A DNA stretch of 64,000 nucleotides from assembly GCF_015278125.1 (NCBI RefSeq), contig NZ_JADILO010000026.1, positions 1-64,000 on the forward strand, in the 5' to 3' direction. Shown in pieces: positions 22,861-31,889 of the stretch (position 1 is its first letter; each line of letters begins with the position of its first letter). The notes under the pieces are model-generated. The model saw only the letters and a list, made by a program, of their open reading frames with translations. It was not told the origin of the DNA and made no database searches. The position numbers and the translations under genes were made by a program. The DNA is from Vibrio fluminensis. Its GTDB lineage: Bacteria > Pseudomonadota > Gammaproteobacteria > Enterobacterales > Vibrionaceae.

Positions 22861-24300
22861 ATGGCAGATTTGGTCTTATCCCGTGGTTTTATAAATGGAG
22901 AGTGGGTTGATGCCACAGATGGCAAACAGGTTGATGTTATTAATCCATCTACTGGCGAGCTTATTACTTCTGTGCCTGATATGGGCAAGGAAGAATCAGA
23001 AGCTGCCGTTGTTGCTGCCCACGCAGCGTTTCAAGAATGGCGAGCGACGACTGCCAAGCAGCGTGCCGTATTGCTGAAGAAATGGTTCGATCTTATTGTC
23101 GAGAATGCCGATGCGCTCGCCAAACTCCTGACGACAGAGCAAGGCAAACCATACAAAGAAGCCTATGGCGAAGTGCTGTATGGTGCGTCGTTTATTGAGT
23201 GGTTTGCGGAAGAAGCGAAACGCATTTATGGCGACGTGATCCCAGCGGCTAATCCGAACAATCGTTATATGACCATCAAACAACCAATTGGTGTGGTGGC
23301 TGCGATCACTCCGTGGAATTTTCCAGTCGCAATGATCACACGCAAAGTCGGTCCAGCACTTGCTGCGGGCTGTACGGTAGTGATTAAGCCAGGGGAAGAT
23401 ACGCCGTTATGTGCGCTTGCGATGGTTAAACTGGCTGAGCAGGCGGGGATTCCTAAAGGTGTGGTCAATGTGGTGACGACTTCACGTCCAGCTGTAGTTG
23501 GTGATGTTCTTTGTCGTCATCCATTGGTGCGCAAAGTGTCGTTCACAGGTTCAACGCCAGTGGGCAAATTAATCCTACGCCAAGCGGCAGACACGGTGAA
23601 AAAAGTGTCACTTGAGCTTGGCGGTAATGCACCGTTTATTGTTTTTGATGACGCTGATATTGATAAAGCAGTGTTAGGTGCGGTGATCTCAAAGTATCGC
23701 AATGCCGGTCAAACTTGCGTGTGTACAAACCGTCTCTATATCCATGATGCGATTTATGATGAGTTTATGGAGAAGTACACCCAAGCGGTTAAAGCACTTT
23801 CTGTCGGTGATGGCCTGGTTGAAGGGACCGAGATTGGACCGCTCATTAATCAAAAAGCGTTTGAAAAGGTTGCGGCATTAGTACAAACCGCGATTGAACA
23901 AGGTGCCACATTGACACTTGGCGGAGCGGGGCATGACTATGGCGCGCAGTTCTATCAACCGACCATTTTGACTGATGTCACCGAAGAGATGGATATCGCT
24001 CATCAAGAGTTGTTTGGTCCAATTTCGACTATTTTCCGTTTTACTGATGAGCAGGATGTGGTGCGCCGAGCCAACGATACGCCTTACGGTTTAGCTGCCT
24101 ATTTCTATACTCGAGATCATGCACGAGTTTGGCGCATGAGTGAGGCGCTGGAATACGGAATTTTAGGTATCAATGAAGGCATTATCTCGACCGAAGTGGC
24201 TCCGTTTGGTGGTGTAAAAGAGTCGGGCAGTGGACGTGAAGGATCAAAATATGGCATCGATGATTATCTAGAAATTAAGTATTTATGCCACGGCATTTAA
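22861..24300 (+). CDS. gabD: Succinate/glutarate semialdehyde dehydrogenase
   Basis: A 479-residue NAD(P)-dependent aldehyde dehydrogenase. ITPWNFPVAMITRK, the catalytic glutamate in LELGGNAPFIVFDDAD and the nucleophile cysteine in NAGQTCVCTNR are all present, and the protein ends with the GabD-type EYLEIKYLCHG tail (seen as YLEIKYLCHG). The start at 22861 (MADLVLSRGF) is favoured because AGGA lies 9 bases upstream; upstream in-frame ATGs at 22852 and 22822 have worse spacing. In context with glaH, lhgO and gabT it can oxidise glutarate semialdehyde (DavD role) as well as succinate semialdehyde. Confidence 0.93.
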   Translation: MADLVLSRGFINGEWVDATDGKQVDVINPSTGELITSVPDMGKEESEAAVVAAHAAFQEWRATTAKQRAVLLKKWFDLIVENADALAKLLTTEQGKPYKEAYGEVLYGASFIEWFAEEAKRIYGDVIPAANPNNRYMTIKQPIGVVAAITPWNFPVAMITRKVGPALAAGCTVVIKPGEDTPLCALAMVKLAEQAGIPKGVVNVVTTSRPAVVGDVLCRHPLVRKVSFTGSTPVGKLILRQAADTVKKVSLELGGNAPFIVFDDADIDKAVLGAVISKYRNAGQTCVCTNRLYIHDAIYDEFMEKYTQAVKALSVGDGLVEGTEIGPLINQKAFEKVAALVQTAIEQGATLTLGGAGHDYGAQFYQPTILTDVTEEMDIAHQELFGPISTIFRFTDEQDVVRRANDTPYGLAAYFYTRDHARVWRMSEALEYGILGINEGIISTEVAPFGGVKESGSGREGSKYGIDDYLEIKYLCHGI

Positions 24301-24702
24301 TGTCCTAACTGGAAAAATAATAGATTCTCCTTTCTTAGTTTGACATGTTTTCCCTAACTAGTCCCCTTCCAGACCATTGGGGCAAAATGTTTTAGCAGCA
24401 CTGATGTGCTGCTTTTTTTTGCCTGTTATTTCGCATAGCTCTAGTGATACCAATCAGCATAAGTCTTTGATCATTCTTGCTGATTAAAATCGCTGATAAC
24501 GTTGTTGCAGATTTTGTAATTAGAATAACTAGTTAGCGGCAATCTGCGCCTAGTTCTAAGCGATTTTTCTTGCGCAATTTGAATTTAAAGAATGTAAACA
24601 GAATGTAATTATTAGTTACACAGTGACAACCAAGGATTAATTGGTCACGACGACTGTTACTGGCCGAGCCAGAGCAAACAGAATCACTCAAGGAGAAAGT
24701 TC
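24301..24702. other. Intergenic region between gabD and the TRAP genes
   Basis: 402 bases without a gene. The first ~120 end in a terminator (24394-24420). The remainder is AT-rich and must hold the promoter of the TRAP operon. I see no clear operator or riboswitch. Confidence 0.6.
24394..24420 (+). terminator. Terminator of gabD
   Basis: AGCAGCAC-TGAT-GTGCTGCT followed by eight T. It separates gabD transcription from the TRAP operon. Confidence 0.92.
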
Positions 24703-25737
24703 ATGTTTAAAACTTTAACTAAATTGAACAAGGGAAGCCTAACCAAAAAAGTTGCTGCTTGCGCGCTTGCACTATCAAGCACTTTTTTAACTGTATCTGA
24801 GACATTTGCCGCTGAGCATAATTGGCGCTTTGTAAACTTGTATCCACGCGGTACAGCTTACGGTGAAGTGTATAAAAGTTTTGCGGAAAACATTGAAGCA
24901 ATGTCGAACGGTCGTATTGCAGTGCAAATGATGTATTCAGGTGAAGGCGTTGGTCAAACTGGTGTTCTTGGCTCGGTTAAATCAGGTCTTATGACCATGG
25001 GTGCACCTTTCCAACCAATGCATGCGGGCGAATTTCCTGCTGGTGTGGTGGAAGTGGGGCTACCGGGAATGACAGACGATGTGGGTGAGCTCAGCGCACT
25101 ATTCCACGAAAAAGGCTGGGGTGAAGTACTGGAAGAAGCCTACGACAAGCAAAACCTTGTTTGGCTTGAACCATACATTCAGCTACCGGTTTACGTGCTA
25201 ACTAAAGAGCCAATTAACTCAATTGAAGACTTCGAAGGCTTAAAGATCCGTGCGCCGGGCGCTTACGGGAAATTCCTACGTAACCTAGGTGCGTCACCAG
25301 CATCACTCTCTTACAGCGAAATCTACACCAGCTTAGCGACTGGCGTTATCGATGGTTCTATCGGTAGTAACATTATCGATCACCGCGATGGTAACCACGT
25401 TGAAGTAGCGAAATACATGTACCGTCTTCCAATTGCTGGTGCGCAAACGCTGCCAATCGTGGTGAACAAGAGTGCATGGAACAAACTTCCGGATGATCTG
25501 AAAGCGATTGTACGCGCGGCAAGTGCTATGCACGCTCGTGAGCAGATGACTAAGTCTCGCCTTTGGGAATCTCAAGCCATTGCTGATATGGAAGCAAAAG
25601 GTATGAAGTGGAGCCCAGAGCCAAGCGCAGCAGATGCCGAGCAGTGGAACAAAGCGGCAGGTTCACTATGGACTGAGTATGCCGATTCTGACAAATACAG
25701 CCAGCGTCTAATCAAAATCGTACAAGACACACAATAA
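24703..25737 (+). CDS. TRAP transporter substrate-binding protein (DctP family)
   Basis: A 344-residue periplasmic binding protein. A long signal peptide runs to about residue 36 (LSSTFLTVSETFAAEH). The DctP family arginine that salt-bridges a carboxylate is in FEGLKIRAPG (~residue 175). It captures an organic acid and delivers it to the DctQM membrane pair encoded next. Because it sits between gabD and gabT in a glutarate/5-aminovalerate catabolic module, glutarate, 5-aminovalerate or GABA are candidate ligands. This is inferred from location only. A stem-loop after the gene probably raises its level over the membrane subunits. Confidence 0.88.
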   Translation: MFKTLTKLNKGSLTKKVAACALALSSTFLTVSETFAAEHNWRFVNLYPRGTAYGEVYKSFAENIEAMSNGRIAVQMMYSGEGVGQTGVLGSVKSGLMTMGAPFQPMHAGEFPAGVVEVGLPGMTDDVGELSALFHEKGWGEVLEEAYDKQNLVWLEPYIQLPVYVLTKEPINSIEDFEGLKIRAPGAYGKFLRNLGASPASLSYSEIYTSLATGVIDGSIGSNIIDHRDGNHVEVAKYMYRLPIAGAQTLPIVVNKSAWNKLPDDLKAIVRAASAMHAREQMTKSRLWESQAIADMEAKGMKWSPEPSAADAEQWNKAAGSLWTEYADSDKYSQRLIKIVQDTQ

Positions 25738-25810
25738 AAACTATCGGCAAAACTATGTTGAAAACAAAGGTGATTTAAAGCGAGATTGACCCTCAGGCTG
25801 AATCACCAAT

Positions 25811-25832
25811 AAGGGGGGCAGGATCCCCCCTT
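25811..25832 (+). promoter_or_regulatory. Intercistronic stem-loop between TRAP P and Q genes
   Basis: AAGGGGGG-CAGGAT-CCCCCCTT forms a very stable hairpin without a clean T run. Such structures often protect the upstream binding-protein mRNA or attenuate the downstream genes. Confidence 0.7.
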
Positions 25833-25862
25833 CCTCCTTTTATGCTGTTAGGGATGAAGTCT

Positions 25863-26441
25863 ATGTTGAGTACAGTGTTAGCAACGTACTGTCGCGGCGT
25901 GAACAAGATAATCTATTTGATCGGTGTGTCAGCATCGCTCTTAATGCCTATTCTGGCAGCGACGGTCGCTTTTGAAGTCTTTTCTCGTTATGTACTGGGT
26001 GCGCCAACCATTTGGGCATACGACGTATCACTTTTTTTATTTGGCTATATTGCTGCGCTAGGTGGCGCATTAGCCCAACAAAATAAAGCTCATATTAATG
26101 TGGATGTGCTCTATCTATCGGTTTCGGCACGAGTGCGTTCACTGTTCAATCTATTTTCTTACTCGCTGGCGATTTTCTTTCTTTATGTGGTGCTGATTAT
26201 GGCACTGGGTAAGTTTGAAGAAGCCGTCGAGTTTAACTACCGCCGTCAGTCTGAATGGGCACCATCGATGGCACATTTCTGGGTAATGATGGTGGTGGCT
26301 TGTGGCGCGTTCATCGTCCAATTTACCAGCGATATTGTGCAAGACCTTTACTACTTGTTTACCGGTAAATCGTTAATTGAGCAGGCTCCAGAAGAGAGCG
26401 AGGAAACCGAGACACTAGTCGAACAAGCGGGGGATTTATGA
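25863..26441 (+). CDS. TRAP transporter small permease (DctQ)
   Basis: A 192-residue membrane protein with four predicted transmembrane segments and the family ALEL/YDVSLFLFGYIAALGGALAQQ stretch. The start at 25863 is chosen because AGGGATGA precedes it; the frame is open to ATG 25842, which has no ribosome site. It overlaps the large permease gene by four bases (ATGA). The C-terminal tail is acidic (EEAPEESEETETL type) and cytoplasmic. Confidence 0.85.
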   Translation: MLSTVLATYCRGVNKIIYLIGVSASLLMPILAATVAFEVFSRYVLGAPTIWAYDVSLFLFGYIAALGGALAQQNKAHINVDVLYLSVSARVRSLFNLFSYSLAIFFLYVVLIMALGKFEEAVEFNYRRQSEWAPSMAHFWVMMVVACGAFIVQFTSDIVQDLYYLFTGKSLIEQAPEESEETETLVEQAGDL

Positions 26442-27760
26442 GTATTGAAGTATTAACGCTGTTGCTCATTGGCTGCATTCTTGCCAGTTTTGCACTTGGT
26501 GCACCGGTGGGGCTTGCCCTTGGCGGTATCGCGATGGGGATGGGTTATCTCACTTGGGGCGAGGGCATTTTTAACCTAGTGCCGACCACCATCGAAAGTA
26601 ATTTCTTTAGCTTTATCTTGCTGGCTATCCCGCTGTATATCTATATGGGACAGTTGCTGACTCGCTCCGGTATTGGTGATGCGATGTTTAATGCCAGCCA
26701 AATGGTGATTGGTCGTATTCGCGGCTCTTTAGCGGTCAGCGTTATCGGTGTCTGTTCGATGATTGGCGCGATGGTAGGCATCATCGGTGCCGGCATTATG
26801 ACTTCAGGCAGTATCGCACTCAAACCGATGTTAGAGCGTGGCTACGATAAACGCTTAGCACTTGGTGTGATCATGGCGGGTGGCGGATTGGGTATTTTGA
26901 TCCCGCCGAGCATTCCAATGATCATGTATGCTGCGACGACGCAAAACTCGGTAGGGCGTATGTTCCTTGCTGCGATCATTCCGGCGCTAATCTCGATCGT
27001 TTTGCTGATGGCTTACGTCATTATCAGCTGTAAACTCAACCCGAAAAAAGCTCCGCTTGGCACTGGCAGTGAAACCAAAATGTCGGGCAAAGAAAAGTTC
27101 ACAACAGCCCGTGATGGTTTCTTTTCTTTGCTACTGATTGTCGCGGTATTGGGCAGCATTATTACCGGCATTGCAACGCCAACAGAATCCGGGGCGATTG
27201 GGGTAGTTGGCGCGATTATCTTGGCTATTTTGTTTAAGCGCTTTCGCTTTGAAATGTTCAAGTCATCGGGTTTTGAGACTGCGATGTTAGTCAGTGTCTC
27301 GATGTGGATCATTCTCGGCGCGTCGCTATTTAGTAACTTCCACATGTTAAGTGGCGTGCAAAATATGGTAGCGCAAATCACTCAAGATCTTGGCTTGCCT
27401 CCGCTTGGGGTGATCATTCTGATGCAAGTGATCATGTTACTGCTCGGCTTTATCATCGACGAGCTGATCATCGTCTTGATGTGTGCACCACTGTTTACCC
27501 CGATTGTTGTCTCGCTTGGCTACGACCCAATTTGGTTCGGCATTTTGATGATTCTGAATATTGAGATCGCGGTACAAACCCCTCCTTATGGTTTCGCACT
27601 TTTCTACCTGAAAGGTATCGCGCCTCCGGGTGTCAGTATGATGGATATTTATCGCTCAATTCTGCCGTTTATCGCTTTGAAACTGTGTGTGCTGATCATG
27701 TGCATGATGTTCCCTGAAGTGGTGATGTGGCTACCGAATAAAGTGATGGGAGTAAATTAG
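26438..27760 (+). CDS. TRAP transporter large permease (DctM)
   Basis: A 440-residue polytopic inner-membrane transport subunit that couples uptake to sodium. Conserved GGGLGILIPPSIPMIMY, IATPTESGAIGV and IEIAVQTPPYGFALF motifs are seen. It overlaps the DctQ gene by four bases and is followed immediately by a universal stress protein gene, a combination seen in other TRAP operons such as TeaABC/TeaD. The substrate is not determined from this subunit. Confidence 0.92.
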   Translation: MSIEVLTLLLIGCILASFALGAPVGLALGGIAMGMGYLTWGEGIFNLVPTTIESNFFSFILLAIPLYIYMGQLLTRSGIGDAMFNASQMVIGRIRGSLAVSVIGVCSMIGAMVGIIGAGIMTSGSIALKPMLERGYDKRLALGVIMAGGGLGILIPPSIPMIMYAATTQNSVGRMFLAAIIPALISIVLLMAYVIISCKLNPKKAPLGTGSETKMSGKEKFTTARDGFFSLLLIVAVLGSIITGIATPTESGAIGVVGAIILAILFKRFRFEMFKSSGFETAMLVSVSMWIILGASLFSNFHMLSGVQNMVAQITQDLGLPPLGVIILMQVIMLLLGFIIDELIIVLMCAPLFTPIVVSLGYDPIWFGILMILNIEIAVQTPPYGFALFYLKGIAPPGVSMMDIYRSILPFIALKLCVLIMCMMFPEVVMWLPNKVMGVN

Positions 27761-27761
27761 T

Positions 27762-28199
27762 ATGAGCCTTAAGCGAATCTTGATGCCCGTTGACCTTGTC
27801 TACCCAGATGTGGTGAAAAAAGAGGTCGATATGGCGCTTAAATTGATCGATGAACATGGTGTTATCGACATGCTCTACGTTGATGAGGCGAAAGTTCACC
27901 ACAGTATGGTGCCAACCGCTTCCGGCAGTGCTTTTTCTGAGCAGCATAAAAGCGCCTTTGACAGCGTGCAAACCATGCTTGAGATGTATGTACCCAAGCA
28001 GCACCGCGGTAAGGCGATTGTGCGCAATGGTGTGGTATTCGATGAAGTGGTACTGCAAGCCAAACGTTCTCAAGTGGATGCGATTGTAATGGCATCTGCC
28101 AAGCCCAAGTTGCGTTCATATTTTCTTGGCTCAAATGCCGCCAAGATTGTGCGCCATTCTCATTGCTCGGTGTTTGTCGTCAAAGATGATCCCAGTTAA
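27762..28199 (+). CDS. Universal stress protein (UspA family) linked to the TRAP transporter
   Basis: A 145-residue UspA-type protein with a C-terminal ATP-binding pattern in IVMASAKPKLRSYFLGS and HCSVFVVK. It starts two bases after the DctM stop, so it belongs to the operon. In Halomonas the TRAP-associated UspA protein TeaD binds ATP and regulates the transporter; the same role is plausible here by analogy. Confidence 0.85.
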   Translation: MSLKRILMPVDLVYPDVVKKEVDMALKLIDEHGVIDMLYVDEAKVHHSMVPTASGSAFSEQHKSAFDSVQTMLEMYVPKQHRGKAIVRNGVVFDEVVLQAKRSQVDAIVMASAKPKLRSYFLGSNAAKIVRHSHCSVFVVKDDPS

Positions 28200-28302
28200 T
28201 TAATCTCGCGCCAAACGGCGCACATAATCATAACCATAAAGTTAAGCTGCCAAAGGGAGTAATTCCTGGCGGAGGTACACTCACAAACTCAAGGAATAGA
28301 CA

Positions 28303-29574
28303 ATGACCAACCAACAACTGCACCAGAGAAGAAGTCAGGCATTTTCTAACGGTATGGGCGCGCTCTACCCAATTTATGTCGCTAAAGCAGAAAACGCGTT
28401 AATTTGGGATGTCGAAGGCAATCGCTATATCGATTTTGCCGCGGGTATCGCGGTAAACAACACCGGTCACTCTAATAAGCGCATTACCGAAGCGGTTAAG
28501 GCTCAGCTGGATAACTTCTCCCATACTTGTGCGCTAGTTACGCCATATGAGTCGTTTGTTGAACTGGCAGAAAAGCTGACAGAAATTGCCCCAGGTGAGT
28601 CTGCAAAGAAAGCGATTTTCTTAACCACAGGCGCAGAAGCGGTCGAAAACGCCGTCAAAGTGGCGCGTGCGCATACTGGTCGCAGCGGTGTGATTGCGTT
28701 TAAAGGGGCTTTCCATGGTCGTACCAATTTAACCATGGCACTAACTGGTAAGGTTGCGCCGTATAAAGCGAGTTTCGGTCCTTTCCCTGGTGAAGTGTTC
28801 CACGCACCATACCCAAATGAATTCCACGGTGTGAGTGTTGAACAGAGCCTACAAGCGCTTGAAGATCTGTTTACATGCGATATTGAAGCATCCCGTGTGG
28901 CGGCGATTATCTTTGAACCTGTGCAGGGTGAGGGTGGTTTCTATAAAGCGCCAGCTGAGTTTGCTCAAGCACTACGTCAGATTTGTGATAAGCACGGCAT
29001 CATGTTGATTGCCGATGAAATCCAAGCGGGTTTTGCTCGTACCGGTAAGATGTTTGCCACAGAGCATTTGGGTATTGAGCCGGATATGATGACGTTAGCG
29101 AAAGGTATTGCCGGCGGTTTCCCAATTTCTGCGGTCGTCGGTAAAGCTGAGGTAATGGATTCAGCTCCTGCTGGTGGTCTGGGCGGCACTTATGCCGGTT
29201 CACCAATGGGGTGTGTGGCAGGTCTTGAAGTGCTTAAGATTATCGAAGAGGAAGACTTGTGTGCCAAAGCTAATGGCATTGGTGAAATCGTCAATGCACG
29301 TATGACTAAGCTGCAGCAAACAGTACCGCAGATCGGTCAGGTGCGTACGCACGGTGCAATGATGGCGATTGAGTTTACTGATCCGCAAACGGGTCAGCCG
29401 CTACAAGATTTGACTAAAGCTATTATCGGTAAAGCGCAGGAAAATGGCGTGATCTTGCTGTCATGTGGGGTGAAAGCGAACGTAATCCGTTTGCTACCGG
29501 CACTGACAATCGAATCTGAAATCCTCAATGAAGGGTTAGACAAGCTGGAAAAAATCATCCAAGAACTGGTTTAA
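28303..29574 (+). CDS. gabT: 4-aminobutyrate / 5-aminovalerate aminotransferase
   Basis: A 423-residue class III PLP-dependent omega-aminotransferase. It moves the amino group of GABA or 5-aminovalerate to 2-oxoglutarate, giving succinate or glutarate semialdehyde for GabD. Visible are TTGAEAVENAVKVAR, the aspartate in LIADEIQAGFARTG and the PLP lysine in LAKGIAGGFP. The length is normal. It lies about 100 bases after the Usp gene and may be in the TRAP operon or have its own promoter. A bidirectional terminator follows. Confidence 0.94.
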   Translation: MTNQQLHQRRSQAFSNGMGALYPIYVAKAENALIWDVEGNRYIDFAAGIAVNNTGHSNKRITEAVKAQLDNFSHTCALVTPYESFVELAEKLTEIAPGESAKKAIFLTTGAEAVENAVKVARAHTGRSGVIAFKGAFHGRTNLTMALTGKVAPYKASFGPFPGEVFHAPYPNEFHGVSVEQSLQALEDLFTCDIEASRVAAIIFEPVQGEGGFYKAPAEFAQALRQICDKHGIMLIADEIQAGFARTGKMFATEHLGIEPDMMTLAKGIAGGFPISAVVGKAEVMDSAPAGGLGGTYAGSPMGCVAGLEVLKIIEEEDLCAKANGIGEIVNARMTKLQQTVPQIGQVRTHGAMMAIEFTDPQTGQPLQDLTKAIIGKAQENGVILLSCGVKANVIRLLPALTIESEILNEGLDKLEKIIQELV

Positions 29575-29610
29575 AGCTTCGTCCCATTCACTAATCAACG
29601 TTGGCTAACT

Positions 29611-29643
29611 CAAAACCCAGTGGTGTCAAACTGCTGGGTTTTG
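29611..29643. terminator. Bidirectional terminator between gabT and the lyase gene
   Basis: CAAAACCCAG pairs with CTGGGTTTTG around a 13-base loop between convergent genes; A and T runs are at the two stem bases. Confidence 0.75.
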
Positions 29644-29660
29644 TTCATTGAATCAGCCGT

Positions 29661-30845
29661 TTATCTTAATGAGTGAATGGCTTTAATTAGCCCTTCCACG
29701 CCACGCTCGACTTTTTCCCGTTGGCAACCCACGTTTAATCTTAAATGGTTGATGCCAAGTGGACCGTAGCAATCGCCGCGCATGATGGCAATTTTCTGCT
29801 GGTGGATAAGCGCGTGTTGCAGTTTATCCATATCGATATTGAGCGGTGTTAAATTCAGCCACGCTAGATAGGTCCCTTGCGGTACGTGCAAGCTAAGTTG
29901 TGGAAATTCTTGATTGAGACGCTCGGTTACCCACTGCAAGTTACCGTGCAGATATTCTTTCAGCGTATGTAGCCAAGGAGCACCTTCGCGATAAGCCGCC
30001 ATGGTGGCAATCACCCCGAGAATTGCGGGTGACGATAACCCTTCCGTCTGTTTAAGAATATTGAGGTAGGCTTGCTTGGTTTCTTCACACGCTATCGCCG
30101 CATACGCGCCAGTTAAAGCGGGAATGTTAAATGATTTCGATGCAGAGCTGACGATTGCCCATTGATCGTCACAGGCGACTTCTACCCAAGGTGTATACGG
30201 GGTAAAGCAGATATCCATATGGATATCATCACTGATCACTTTGAGCTGATTACGCTTGGCTATTTCGGCAATTTTCTTGAGTTCTTCTCGCGACCAAACT
30301 TTGCCAGTTGGGTTGTGCGGGTTACACAATAGCAGCACTTTACAACGCGGATCTTCCGCTTGTGTGGTGAAGTGTTGCCAATCGACTTGATAGCCGCTGT
30401 TTTCATCATCGTCGACATAAGTGAGTGGACTTGCCAATGCTTGGCGATTGGCGCTCTCTATCAGTGGACGAAAGGCGTCATAAGCTGGGTCGAAAAACAG
30501 CACGCCATCATCAGGAGCAGACCAGAGCTGAATGAGTTTTGCGACGATATAGATGACCGAAGGTCCATAAACCAAGCTTTCTGGGTCTAAATTGGCGTTA
30601 TATTCGCTACTAAACCAATGGCAAATCGCCTGTTTAAAGTCATCATGATTCCAACGACTGTAACCAAAGATCCCGTGGTCTAAGCGTTTTTGCAGCGCAG
30701 CGGTAATACAAGGTGCCGCCGCGAAATCCATGTCGGAAATAGTGAATGGCAAAAGGTCAGCAGCGCCAAAACGGTCACTGACGTAATCCCATTGGGTTGA
30801 ATAGCTATTAAGGCGGCAGGTAGGGGCAGAAAAATCAAAACTCAT
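29661..30845 (-). CDS. MalY/PatB-family PLP C-S lyase or aminotransferase
   Basis: A 394-residue fold-type I PLP enzyme of the MalY/PatB group (cystathionine beta-lyase-like). Features are FTISDMDFAAAPCI (~residues 33-46), LCNPHNPTGKVW, the aspartate region ISDDIHMDICF and the PLP lysine in SSASKSFNIPALTG. It is the distal gene after PTS EIIA on the minus strand, with a ~110-base gap. In this PTS/peptidase locus it could cleave or transaminate an amino acid or thioether released from the imported compound. That is inferred from position. Confidence 0.88.
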   Translation of the reverse strand: MSFDFSAPTCRLNSYSTQWDYVSDRFGAADLLPFTISDMDFAAAPCITAALQKRLDHGIFGYSRWNHDDFKQAICHWFSSEYNANLDPESLVYGPSVIYIVAKLIQLWSAPDDGVLFFDPAYDAFRPLIESANRQALASPLTYVDDDENSGYQVDWQHFTTQAEDPRCKVLLLCNPHNPTGKVWSREELKKIAEIAKRNQLKVISDDIHMDICFTPYTPWVEVACDDQWAIVSSASKSFNIPALTGAYAAIACEETKQAYLNILKQTEGLSSPAILGVIATMAAYREGAPWLHTLKEYLHGNLQWVTERLNQEFPQLSLHVPQGTYLAWLNLTPLNIDMDKLQHALIHQQKIAIMRGDCYGPLGINHLRLNVGCQREKVERGVEGLIKAIHSLR

Positions 30846-30955
30846 TGCGCAGTTCCAAATTAAATCATATCCAAATTAAACCTGAGGGAGACGTGGCGCT
30901 TACACGCCACGTCGGCATTACTGCAGGAGCGACAAACCTTTGGGGGAAAGGCAGT

Positions 30956-31312
30956 TTATTGGTTCAGCAATGCTTGTTCTAATTTGTATAGGCGACGGTT
31001 TTGTTCAATCATTTTACGGATGAGTTCGCGTTCAGATAGCGTGGTCATCAGGTGGTCTTGTGCGTGTACCATGATCATACTCACCACGATTTTTTCACCG
31101 CTGATCTCTTGGCGAATCAGGTCAGTTTGCACTTCATGTGCTTTGCGCACGCTGACGTTGCATTGTTCCATCATAGCTGCCGCTTCTTCAAATTTGCCTT
31201 CTTCAGACAGCGTTAAAGCTTCATAAGCATAGCCCTTCGCTTCGCCAGAATAACTAACGATAGAGATTATGATTTTTTCGAATTCTTCATTCATTTCTTG
31301 AGAGTTGCTCAT
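30956..31312 (-). CDS. PTS lactose/cellobiose-family EIIA
   Basis: A 118-residue phosphocarrier of the Lac/Chb EIIA family, a helical bundle forming a trimer. The phosphorylated histidine lies in MVHAQDHLMT (~residue 85-88). It transfers phosphate from HPr to EIIB. It is encoded divergently from EIIB and EIIC across a promoter with a perfect inverted repeat. That split layout differs from the single-operon chb/cel arrangement. Confidence 0.9.
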   Translation of the reverse strand: MSNSQEMNEEFEKIIISIVSYSGEAKGYAYEALTLSEEGKFEEAAAMMEQCNVSVRKAHEVQTDLIRQEISGEKIVVSMIMVHAQDHLMTTLSERELIRKMIEQNRRLYKLEQALLNQ

Positions 31313-31374
31313 GGGGATGTTCCTTGGATTTCACTTGATGGTTGCACATTAGCAGAAGCGAATTAAAAAGCGAT

Positions 31375-31411
31375 GAAACTTGATTTCACAATATCAGTGA
31401 AATCAAGTTTC
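31375..31411. promoter_or_regulatory. Perfect 15-bp inverted repeat operator in the divergent PTS promoter
   Basis: GAAACTTGATTTCAC (31375-31389) and GTGAAATCAAGTTTC (31397-31411) are exact reverse complements separated by AATATCA. It lies midway between the EIIA start on one strand and the EIIB start on the other, so one bound regulator could control both. The PRD regulator at 35414-37177 is the obvious candidate. Confidence 0.85.
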
Positions 31412-31475
31412 GTTGACGAATGTAAGTAAATGTTTGTTAATTAGCCCGTACTCAAATATGAAAACAAAGGGCTGT

Positions 31476-31817
31476 ATGATGAATATTTTATTAGTTTGTG
31501 CTGGCGGTTTTTCAACCACGATGATGATGGAAGAAATGAAGAAAACCATCAATGGTAGTCAAATGCTGAATATTGAAGATTTTACACTTGAAGCTATTTC
31601 AGTAGATCGCCTGTCAGAAAAAATTAATAACTTTGATGTGATCTTGGTAGGTCCTCAGCTAAGCCACAAATATAAAAACATTGAAGCGGCAGCTTTAGAA
31701 AATAACAAACCATCAGTTCTACTATCAGCAGAAATTTACGGTGCAATGGATGGTGCGACGGTGCTTAAGCAAGCACTACTTGCCCATAAAAAGCACCAAA
31801 TGAGCCTGGTTGACTAA
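31476..31817 (+). CDS. PTS lactose/cellobiose-family EIIB
   Basis: A 113-residue EIIB with the phosphocysteine in the N-terminal loop LLVCAGGFSTTMMMEEM (the family usually reads C-S-A-G-M-S-T). Two adjacent ATGs (31476 and 31479) follow AAAGGG; either can be the start. The frame is open upstream but those codons overlap the operator region and have no ribosome site. It passes phosphate from EIIA to the sugar bound to EIIC. Confidence 0.87.
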   Translation: MMNILLVCAGGFSTTMMMEEMKKTINGSQMLNIEDFTLEAISVDRLSEKINNFDVILVGPQLSHKYKNIEAAALENNKPSVLLSAEIYGAMDGATVLKQALLAHKKHQMSLVD

Positions 31818-31889
31818 GTTTTACCTCTCTCCCTACCACCTGCGGATACACGCAGGTGTTACCTATTATAATGAATGAAGGTTACGTAT

